Shown here: positions 1 to 5,154 of the stretch, piece by piece
Position numbering within the stretch: the stretch's first letter is position 1
How the letters are laid out: the number at the start of each line of letters is the position of its first letter
Assembly: GCA_002352365.1 (NCBI GenBank)
Contig: DEIJ01000084.1
Location: forward strand, 1,128 to 6,679
Direction: 5' to 3'
DNA from: Dehalococcoidia bacterium UBA2777
GTDB taxonomy: Bacteria > Chloroflexota > Dehalococcoidia > UBA2247 > UBA2777
Length of the DNA: 5,552 nucleotides
Notes under the pieces: generated by a model
The model's input: the letters and a program-made list of their open reading frames with translations, nothing else
Databases searched by the model: none
Told to the model about the DNA's origin: nothing
Program-made: the position numbers and the translations under genes

Positions 1-23
1 ATAAAGAGCAGGTGTGGCTACAT

Positions 24-34
24 CTCCCCTCCTA
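24..34 (-). promoter_or_regulatory. Shine-Dalgarno-like motif overlapping the pfkA stop codon
   Basis: Reading leftward, the pfkA stop codon TAG runs straight into GAGGGGAG, a purine-rich ribosome-binding-type sequence. It is followed by ATG at 23-21, whose next codon is TAG. The motif suggests that translation of another co-oriented gene begins near the left edge. No usable start codon for such a gene lies within the remaining bases, so the downstream gene is inferred only. The ATG-TAG pair may be chance. Confidence 0.3.
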
Positions 35-1000
35 TCCAGATAACAGCTTGACCAGTTCCTTGAGGTCACTGTCTAACTCCTTTTTCTTCTCCCAGGTATC
101 CTTCAGGGGGGTATAGGCTATCTTACCATTTATCTCACCCAGCATATGCCCTCCTTTGCCGTTCTCTAGCGCTTCTACCGCGGCTGCGCCTAGCTTGCTG
201 GCGAGGATCCGATCCCAGGCAGTCGGTGAGCCTCCACGCTGAATATGCCCCAGGATACAAACCTTAGACTCAAACCCTGCCTTATCCCTTACCTCCTGGG
301 CAATCCTGAAGGCGTTCCCTGGCTGCTCAACCTCAGCCACCACCACTATGGCACTTCTCTTTCCACGCCGAAAACTGGCGTCGAGCTGCCGGCAAAGCTT
401 GTCGATATTCTCGGGAACTTCAGGAATGATTAGTTCCTCAGCTCCACCAGCGATGCCACTCTCCAGGGCAATGAATCCGGTGTGATGTCCCATTACCTCG
501 ACGAAGAAAAGGCGGTCGTGTGAAAGGGCGGTATCTCTGATGCGGTCAATGGCCTCAAGCGCCGTGTTTATCGCAGTATCGAAACCTATGCTGTAATCGG
601 TACCATAAACATCATTATCGATAGTTCCTGGCACACCAACAATGTCGACTCCGCTCTCTTCCTTCAGAAGGGTACCGCCTCTGAATGTCCCATCGCCCCC
701 GATGAGAACCAGGCCATCGATCCCAGCCTTGTGGATGATCTGGATGGCAAGTGCCCTGCCTTCCCTGGTTGTGAACTCAGGGGAACGAGCGGTGCCTAAT
801 ATTGTCCCTCCCTGATGAATGATATTAGCTACGCTTCCCCTATCCATCGGTCCCATTTCCCCGCGAATGAGTCCAGCATAGCCATGGCGTATTCCCCAGA
901 CCTCCAGCCCTTGGGAGAGGGCAACACGCACCACAGCCCTAATGCAGGCATTCATACCCGGGGCATCGCCGCCGCTGGTCAGAATACCAATTCTGTTCAT
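32..1000 (-). CDS. pfkA: ATP-dependent 6-phosphofructokinase
   Basis: This enzyme phosphorylates fructose 6-phosphate to fructose 1,6-bisphosphate, the committed step of glycolysis, in the cytoplasm. The 322-residue protein has the usual bacterial PfkA length. It opens with IGILTSGGDAPGMN and has the effector/substrate segment GTARSPEF (Arg72), GGDGT at 101-105, PGTIDND at 124-130 with catalytic Asp128, VEVMG at 167-171 and GHIQRGGSP at 251-259. Gly104 and Gly125 are the residues typical of ATP users; PPi-dependent enzymes usually carry Asp and Lys there. Residue 172 is His, where E. coli PfkA has Arg162, which contacts fructose 6-phosphate from the neighbouring subunit. I chose the ATG at 1000 because it matches the family N-terminus and has GAGGGGG 5 nt upstream. 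An in-frame ATG at 1066 would add 22 atypical residues. It is the last gene of the visible cluster, 112 nt after pgk. The family assignment is secure; the start is likely. Confidence 0.96.
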   Translation of the reverse strand: MNRIGILTSGGDAPGMNACIRAVVRVALSQGLEVWGIRHGYAGLIRGEMGPMDRGSVANIIHQGGTILGTARSPEFTTREGRALAIQIIHKAGIDGLVLIGGDGTFRGGTLLKEESGVDIVGVPGTIDNDVYGTDYSIGFDTAINTALEAIDRIRDTALSHDRLFFVEVMGHHTGFIALESGIAGGAEELIIPEVPENIDKLCRQLDASFRRGKRSAIVVVAEVEQPGNAFRIAQEVRDKAGFESKVCILGHIQRGGSPTAWDRILASKLGAAAVEALENGKGGHMLGEINGKIAYTPLKDTWEKKKELDSDLKELVKLLSG

Positions 1001-1005
1001 ACCAA

Positions 1006-1012
1006 CCCCCTC
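1006..1012 (-). promoter_or_regulatory. Ribosome binding site deciding the pfkA start
   Basis: GAGGGGG lies 5 nt upstream of the ATG at 1000. It supports that codon over the in-frame ATG at 1066, whose nearest good purine-rich motif (GGGAGGT at 1101-1095) is 28 nt away, too far for normal initiation. Confidence 0.65.
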
Positions 1013-1112
1013 GCGAAGTGCCCTAAAGGGATATACTTCCTTTTTCTCCCATATTTGCCGCGGCATGAGGCGATAGAGTCTCTTTTAAGTGCCCACCTCC
1101 CGACTATTTATC

Positions 1113-2288
1113 CTATAGTACGGCCACTCCAGGCAATACCTTACCTTCCAAGAACTTGAGTGAAGCCCCGCCGCCGGTAGAGACGTGGGACATCTTATCT
1201 GCCAGTCCCATTTCCACCACCGCCTCCGCCGTAGAGCCGCCACCAACAACAGTAGTAGCCTCAAGGTCAGCCAAAACCTTAGCTAGTGTACACGTTCCCT
1301 GAGCAAACTGCGGTATCTCAAACATGCCCATAGGACCATTCCAGACCACAGTGCGGCATTTCTTAAGCTCCCGTGAAAACTCCTCTATGGTGCGAGGCCC
1401 GATATCAGCGATGACCCAGCCGGCTGGTATCTCTTCAGCTGGTACCACCCGGGGGCTGAAACCGGCCTCCAGCTTTTCCGCCACGATTACATCTTGTGGC
1501 AGCAGAAGTCTTACCCCTAGGGACTTTGCCCTGCTTGTAAGCTGCTCGATATAATCCAGCTTATCATCCTCGACCATAGATGCGCCTACCTCGTGGCCCT
1601 TGCTTTTCAGAAATGTAGCTACCATGCCGCCGCCAATGAGTAAAGCATCTACTTTACCTATGATATTCTCCAGAATGCCCAATTTCCCGGCTACCTTAGC
1701 CCCGCCTATTATGGCAGCGAAGGGTCTTCGGGGATTTTCTAGGGTACTGCTTAAGGCCTTAAGCTCTTTTTCCATCAAAAAGCCGGCCACTGCTGGTAGA
1801 TACTCCGCCACCCCCACTACTGAGGCATGGGCGCGGTGACTGGCGCCAAAGGCATCGTCGACATAGACATCTGCCAGCCGGGCTAGAGCTCGGGCGAAGT
1901 CGCGGTCATTGGCTTCCTCTTCAGCATAGAACCGCAAGTTTTCAAGGAGTATTACCTCTCCATCCTGTAAACTAGCTACAGCGGCCTCTACATCAGGACC
2001 AATACAGTCCGTGGCAGCCTCAACCGGCTTGCCAAGAAGCTCTGACAGCCGCTTAGCTACGGGAGCCAGTTTCAACCCTTCCACCACCTTGCCCTTGGGC
2101 CTGCCCAGATGAGAGCACACAATGACCCGGGCATGCTTCTCTATTAGGTAGTTTATAGTGGGAAGACATGCCTGAATACGGCTGTCATCGCTGATGGTGC
2201 CATCCGGGTTGAGAGGCACGTTGAAATCAACACGAACCAGCACCCGTTTATCGGCTACATCTATATCTTCCACCGTCCTCTTTGGCAT
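1113..2288 (-). CDS. pgk: Phosphoglycerate kinase
   Basis: This enzyme transfers the acyl phosphate of 1,3-bisphosphoglycerate to ADP, giving 3-phosphoglycerate and ATP, in the cytoplasm. At 391 residues it is full length for a bacterial PGK. The N-domain substrate site shows VLVRVDFNVPL (16-26), Arg37, SHLGRPKG (59-66), LENLRFY (115-121) and FGASHRAHAS (147-156). The C-domain nucleotide site shows GGAKVAGKL (195-203, with Lys198 and Lys202), WNGPMGMFE (316-324), VVGGGST (347-353) and STGGGAS (370-376). It ends in the typical LPGVAVL. Small departures from the common consensus are VAGK for VSDK and SLKFLEGK, where Glu is more usual than Lys; neither suggests inactivity. The ATG at 2288 has an AAGGGGG ribosome-binding motif 4 nt upstream. 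It starts 23 nt after gap, so co-transcription with gap is very likely, and its product acts directly on the product of Gap. Confidence 0.98.
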   Translation of the reverse strand: MPKRTVEDIDVADKRVLVRVDFNVPLNPDGTISDDSRIQACLPTINYLIEKHARVIVCSHLGRPKGKVVEGLKLAPVAKRLSELLGKPVEAATDCIGPDVEAAVASLQDGEVILLENLRFYAEEEANDRDFARALARLADVYVDDAFGASHRAHASVVGVAEYLPAVAGFLMEKELKALSSTLENPRRPFAAIIGGAKVAGKLGILENIIGKVDALLIGGGMVATFLKSKGHEVGASMVEDDKLDYIEQLTSRAKSLGVRLLLPQDVIVAEKLEAGFSPRVVPAEEIPAGWVIADIGPRTIEEFSRELKKCRTVVWNGPMGMFEIPQFAQGTCTLAKVLADLEATTVVGGGSTAEAVVEMGLADKMSHVSTGGGASLKFLEGKVLPGVAVL

Positions 2289-2311
2289 TCCGCCCCCTTA
2301 ATATTTACTTG

Positions 2312-3322
2312 TTAGACTCCCTTATTGATAAGGTAAGAGACCAGGTCAACCAGGCGGTTACTGTAACCCCATTCGTTATCATACCACGCAAGCACCTTGA
2401 CCATACTGCCCCCTATCACCATAGTGTTTTCGGCATCCACGATGGCGCTTGCGCAATTTCCCTTGAAATCTATGCTGACCAGAGGCTCATCGCAGTATTC
2501 CAGGATCCCCTTGAGCGACCCAAGGCCAGCCACCTTGAAAGCCTGGTTAACCTCCTCGGCAGTAACCTCCTTCCCCAGGTCAGCCACAAAATCACATATC
2601 GACACAGTAGGCGTTGGCACCCTGAGGGCAATGCCGTGGAGTCTCCCTTTGAGTTCGGGTATGACCTCGGTTACCGCACGGGCAGCTCCAGTGGTCGTAG
2701 GCACGATGTTGACCGCTGCCGTCCGGGCACGACGCAGGTCGCTGTGGTACATATCAAGAAGTCGCTGGTCGTTGGTATAAGCATGAGCCGTGGTCATCAA
2801 GCCCCGGATGACCCCGAAGTTATCATGGAGAACTTTCACTACCGGGGCAATGCAGTTAGTAGTGCAAGAAGCGTTGGAAAGGATATGGTGTTTGGTAGGA
2901 TCATACTTATCCTGGTTAACACCTAAGACTATTGTTAATACCTCTCCCTTAGCTGGTGCCGATATGATAACCTTCCTAGCACCCCCCTGGAGATGGGCCG
3001 AGGCCTTGCTGGCGTCGGTGAAGAGCCCGGTAGACTCGATCACTATCTCTACGCCGTAGTCCCGCCACGGAATTTTGGCAGGGTCACGCTCAGCAAGTAC
3101 CCTCACCCTTTGGCCGTCAATCATAATAGCATCTTCGGTAGCCTCCACCTTGCCGGGGTAGCGCCCATAGCTACTGTCATACTTGAAGAGGTGGGCATTT
3201 GTCCTGGTATCAGTTAGGTCATTAATAACGGCTACATTGATATCTTCCTTTCTCTCCATTATCACCCGGAGTACCAGCCTGCCAATACGACCGAAACCAT
3301 TAATACCAATTTTGGTTGCCAT
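2312..3322 (-). CDS. gap: Type I glyceraldehyde-3-phosphate dehydrogenase
   Basis: This enzyme oxidises and phosphorylates glyceraldehyde 3-phosphate to 1,3-bisphosphoglycerate using NAD(P)+, as a cytoplasmic tetramer. The 336-residue protein is full length. It has the Rossmann motif INGFGRIGR (7-15) and the active-site segment SNASCTTNC (149-157) with nucleophile Cys153. Catalytic His180 lies in TTAHAYTNDQ, Arg234 is in the phosphate-site region, and WYDNEWGYSNR (313-323) is near the end. Asp35 in VINDLTD is the acidic residue that favours NAD over NADP. The nearby LDMYHSDLRRAR segment (189-200) has Met-Tyr where many NAD-specific enzymes have Leu-Pro (residues 187-188 in the B. stearothermophilus numbering), so mixed cofactor use is possible but unproven. 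The ATG at 3322 has AGGAGG 8 nt upstream. It follows glk by 112 nt and precedes pgk by 23 nt. Confidence 0.98.
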   Translation of the reverse strand: MATKIGINGFGRIGRLVLRVIMERKEDINVAVINDLTDTRTNAHLFKYDSSYGRYPGKVEATEDAIMIDGQRVRVLAERDPAKIPWRDYGVEIVIESTGLFTDASKASAHLQGGARKVIISAPAKGEVLTIVLGVNQDKYDPTKHHILSNASCTTNCIAPVVKVLHDNFGVIRGLMTTAHAYTNDQRLLDMYHSDLRRARTAAVNIVPTTTGAARAVTEVIPELKGRLHGIALRVPTPTVSICDFVADLGKEVTAEEVNQAFKVAGLGSLKGILEYCDEPLVSIDFKGNCASAIVDAENTMVIGGSMVKVLAWYDNEWGYSNRLVDLVSYLINKGV

Positions 3323-3330
3323 CTTCGGGC

Positions 3331-3336
3331 CCTCCT
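3331..3336 (-). promoter_or_regulatory. Strong ribosome binding site of gap
   Basis: A perfect AGGAGG stands 8 nt before the gap ATG and follows an A-rich run. It is the strongest ribosome-binding site in the window, which fits the high expression usual for gap. The rest of the 112-nt glk-gap spacer (3323-3434) holds no convincing promoter or terminator that I can see. It does contain a short direct repeat, AAGCAG, at 3417-3405 on the minus strand. Confidence 0.7.
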
Positions 3337-3434
3337 TTTATTTTTAATTGCAATGTGGAAGTAGTGCTAATGACCATATACTATCGGACAAAATGACATT
3401 CTGCTTACCTGCTTAACCATCAAGAACACTATAA

Positions 3435-4439
3435 TTACTTTCCAGCTGACCTGTCCATCTTTTTCATCTGTTCCCGGAGAGCAAAGGCGGATGCTCCAAG
3501 TACACCGGAATCCCGCCCCAACTCGGCAGGAGCAAAGCGTACCGCTTGGTAAGCTTCCCTATATGCTCTCTCTCCAGCCACCTTAAAGGCCAGCCCAAGC
3601 AGCATATCACCAATATTGGATAAGCCACCCCCGATAACTATCAGCTCTGGATTGAATATGTTTATTAGATTTGCCAGGCCAACCCCTATATAGTATCCCG
3701 TCTGAGCAATGAGCTCTCTAGCTAAGGCATCGCCATGCTCGGCAGCGTTATGAATAACCTGAGCCGTTACCTTCTCCATATCCCCACCGGCATAGTCCAG
3801 AATAGAAGTCCTGGCTCCGTCTATAATCCGATGCCTTGCTTCCCGGGCCAGAGCTGTTCCCGAAGCGAGTGTTTCCCAGCAACCGGTGTTTCCACAACTA
3901 CAGAGCGGTCCATCATCATCAATAGTCATATGTCCTATCTCACCAGCGGTGCCGCAAGCTCCACTGTAAAGCTCACCATTAATAATAATGCCGCCACCGA
4001 TGCCGGTGCTGATAGTAACATAGATAAAATTACGAGCTCCCCGGCCGGCACCAAAATAAAATTCGCCCAGGGCTGCGGCATTAGCATCGTTCATAAGAAA
4101 GGTCTTTTTACCAAGCTCCCGTTCGATGATGTCCCTCAAGAAGACGTTATGCCACCCAGGTAGATTAGGTGAGAAGAAGATAACACCAGTCTCAGGATTT
4201 GAGACACCGGGGGCGCCGACCCCAATGGCACCGAGCTCAGAAGTGGCTATACCCGCCTGATCCAAGGCACGACCCGCAGACTCTAGAATCGCCTGGATAA
4301 CTGCCTCAGGGCCTTTCGCAGCCGGTGTTATGCTGTGATCGCGTGATAGCACATTCCCCTGAGAGTTGGTTACCGCTGTCAGTATCTTACTGCCGCCAAG
4401 GTCAATGCCAAGAATCAACGGTTGATGATTCTCACGCAT
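3435..4439 (-). CDS. ROK-family glucokinase
   Basis: This is probably a cytoplasmic sugar kinase that phosphorylates glucose to glucose 6-phosphate with ATP. The 334-residue protein has the ROK layout: the phosphate-binding motif GIDLGGSK (11-18), VGAPG (74-78), catalytic Asp118 in MNDANAAALGE (116-126), and STGIGGGI (144-151). Sugar and zinc-site residues are in GTAGEIGH (163-170; Glu167, His170) and CSCGNTGCWE (180-189; Cys180, Cys182, Cys187, Glu189). IVIGGGLS lies near residue 270. There is no N-terminal helix-turn-helix, so it is a kinase and not a ROK repressor. I chose the ATG at 4439 because AGGAG lies 6 nt upstream and the protein then starts just before the phosphate loop. An in-frame ATG at 4490 has no good ribosome-binding site. 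The glycolytic neighbours support glucokinase, though other hexoses such as mannose, allose or N-acetylmannosamine cannot be excluded. Confidence 0.92.
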   Translation of the reverse strand: MRENHQPLILGIDLGGSKILTAVTNSQGNVLSRDHSITPAAKGPEAVIQAILESAGRALDQAGIATSELGAIGVGAPGVSNPETGVIFFSPNLPGWHNVFLRDIIERELGKKTFLMNDANAAALGEFYFGAGRGARNFIYVTISTGIGGGIIINGELYSGACGTAGEIGHMTIDDDGPLCSCGNTGCWETLASGTALAREARHRIIDGARTSILDYAGGDMEKVTAQVIHNAAEHGDALARELIAQTGYYIGVGLANLINIFNPELIVIGGGLSNIGDMLLGLAFKVAGERAYREAYQAVRFAPAELGRDSGVLGASAFALREQMKKMDRSAGK

Positions 4440-4445
4440 TTTTCG

Positions 4446-4450
4446 CTCCT
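4446..4450 (-). promoter_or_regulatory. Ribosome binding site deciding the glucokinase start
   Basis: AGGAG followed by CGAAAA and then ATG gives a 6-nt spacing to the start at 4439. The alternative ATG at 4490 is preceded by CCCAGAGATTA, a poor match. Confidence 0.7.
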
Positions 4451-4476
4451 GCCTGGTAGTTTTTTGAGCATAGCCT

Positions 4477-4490
4477 ATGTTAGTCAACAT
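4477..4490 (-). repeat. Short inverted repeat upstream of the glucokinase
   Basis: ATGTT-AGTC-AACAT is a perfect 5-bp inverted repeat with a 4-nt centre, 37 nt upstream of the glucokinase ATG. It overlaps one of two TTGACT hexamers on the minus strand (4507-4502 and 4487-4482). The position suits an operator, but a repeat this short can arise by chance, and no well-spaced -10 box accompanies either hexamer. Confidence 0.25.
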
Positions 4491-4534
4491 TAATCTCTGG
4501 GAGTCAATCTACTGCTTAACCAGCGGCATTTCCT

Positions 4535-4734
4535 TTACAGTGCAAAGTTGCCTTCACAAAGAGGCCTTGCTTTTTTATACATAAGCCCTATAGGTATGCA
4601 GCCGTCCCACCCCTGGTCTTTGGCGAAGGCGGCCATCTTGCCGCCCAGGTCATATCCACTTTCCTCTTCCAGCTTATAGACCCTCTCACAGTACCGCGAT
4701 AGGTACTCTTGTGATTAAAGGAGGCACACGGTGG
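4535..4734 (-). pseudogene. C-terminal remnant of a 2-oxoacid:ferredoxin oxidoreductase beta subunit (KorB-like)
   Basis: The parent enzyme's beta subunit binds thiamine diphosphate and helps convert 2-oxoacids such as 2-oxoglutarate or pyruvate to acyl-CoA while reducing ferredoxin. Only about the last 65 residues remain. The first frame gives PPCASFNHKSTY, close to the family's PCVTFNHKNTY pattern. After a frameshift near 4697 it continues CERVYKLEEESGYD, then KMAAFAKDQGW, then IPIGLMYKKARP and a TAA at 4537-4535. This order (Pro-Cys-x-x-Phe-Asn-His, a Tyr-Lys-Leu-Glu-Glu segment, a Lys/Asp-rich linker, IPIGxxY-x-x-x-RP) is the usual KorB C-terminus. The thiamine-diphosphate site and the rest of the protein are missing. 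The fragment is fused in frame to the GlgE fragment at 4735. Whether the substrate was 2-oxoglutarate or another oxoacid cannot be told. Confidence 0.72.
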
Positions 4735-4892
4735 CCAATACTTCAGCACGGCAGATAGCACATCGTGACCACCATTGGATATGTCTGCCCCGACCTCAAA
4801 GACACCACTGACCTCCCGCTTTACGGGTAACGGCCGGAATCAACCTCTGGATAGACATTCTCAATAACGATGGCTTTGGGTCGTTGTACCAT
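4735..4892 (-). pseudogene. N-terminal remnant of GlgE-like alpha-1,4-glucan:maltose-1-phosphate maltosyltransferase
   Basis: GlgE extends alpha-glucan chains using maltose 1-phosphate. Starting from ATG at 4892-4890, the translation reads IVIENVYPEVDSGRYP. It hits TAA at 4823-4821, then resumes one frame over as VKREVSGVFEVGADI and GGHDVLSAVLKYW. This matches the N-terminal signature of GlgE: Val/Ile-x-x-Val-x-Pro-x-Val-Asp-x-Gly-Arg-Tyr/Phe-Pro-x-Lys-Arg, then a beta-rich domain with an Ala-Asp-Ile and Gly-His-Asp-x-Leu-x-Ala motif. Restoring one base near 4824 joins the halves. About 52 residues survive. The catalytic TIM barrel is absent, so no enzyme can be made. The fragment ends abruptly at the join with the KorB-like remnant. 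Confidence 0.75.
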
Positions 4893-4928
4893 TGCTAGTC
4901 TTGCCTGTGCTATATGTCACAACTTCCG

Positions 4929-5073
4929 TTATTCTAGGCTAACCTTCGTATGACCGTCAACCAAGAATCGAGTCTCGTCCCGCACTCGAATTCGGGATAG
5001 CCACTGCCGGGCGATTGCGCTGAGCCTTACCCCCAGCTATACTATACAGTAGGGCAAGCAGTAATTCAATTAG
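4929..5073 (-). pseudogene. Possible transposase remnant
   Basis: Two overlapping minus-strand frames look protein-like. The first, from 5073, gives LIELLLALLYSIAGGKAQ. The second, shifted near 5025, gives LSAIARQWLSRIR followed by ETRFLVDGHTKVSLE and a TAA at 4931-4929. The hydrophobic-Asp-Gly-His-x-Lys pattern after a Leu-Ala-Arg-x-Trp helix recalls the DGHxK segment of one group of large DDE transposases. I could not assign a family, and the two frames may not belong to one gene. Its 3' part overlaps the promoter-like element at 4931-4960. Confidence 0.35.
4931..4960 (-). promoter_or_regulatory. Sigma70-type promoter candidate
   Basis: TTGACG (4960-4955) and TAGAAT (4936-4931) are separated by 18 nt; each matches the consensus hexamers at five of six positions. 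Transcription would start near 4924, about 32 nt before the GlgE-like ATG. It may be the old glgE promoter and could now drive a long leader into the glucokinase-gap-pgk-pfkA cluster, whose first start lies about 490 nt downstream. No other equally good promoter is visible upstream of the glucokinase. Confidence 0.4.
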
Positions 5074-5130
5074 CTAGCACCTCGATCCGTGAATATCCCT
5101 CTAAGGGCAAAGCTATCTAGATTGTGGTAA

Positions 5131-5154
5131 ATTTTTCACCCAGGGGTGAAAAAT
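5131..5154. repeat. Perfect 11-bp-arm palindrome
   Basis: ATTTTTCACCC, a central AG, and GGGTGAAAAAT form a perfect inverted repeat. Its right arm overlaps the ATG (5153) that opens the transposase remnant, and the half-site GGTGAA recurs right after it (5155-5160). The T-run is on the 5' side and the A-run on the 3' side, so this is not a standard intrinsic terminator in either direction. A transposon-associated control hairpin, an IS-end structure or an operator are the plausible roles. Confidence 0.7.

Noticed and set aside
1000..1066. Upstream ATG at 1066 as the pfkA start
   Set aside because: It adds 22 residues not seen in the family and lacks a well-spaced ribosome-binding site, whereas the ATG at 1000 has one.
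2282..2926. Long plus-strand open frame of 214 codons opposite gap
   Set aside because: It lies antisense to a clearly conserved gap gene, resembles no protein family, and is explained by the codon pattern of the real gene.
3323..3434. Promoter for gap in the glk-gap spacer
   Set aside because: TTGATG and TTGTCC resemble -35 boxes, but no -10 box of reasonable quality lies at 16-19 nt from either.
3735..4163. Plus-strand open frame of 142 codons opposite the glucokinase
   Set aside because: It is a shadow of the ROK gene; its translation shows no recognisable motif.
4440..4490. ATG at 4490 as the glucokinase start
   Set aside because: It has a poor ribosome-binding site and adds 17 residues ahead of the normal ROK N-terminus.
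4945..5030. A possible tRNA suggested by CTCGAATTCGGGATAGCC
   Set aside because: No acceptor stem, anticodon arm or correct T-loop could be paired around it.
5131..5154. The palindrome as a rho-independent terminator
   Set aside because: The U-run would be at the 5' side of the stem and the A-run at the 3' side in both directions, the opposite of an intrinsic terminator.
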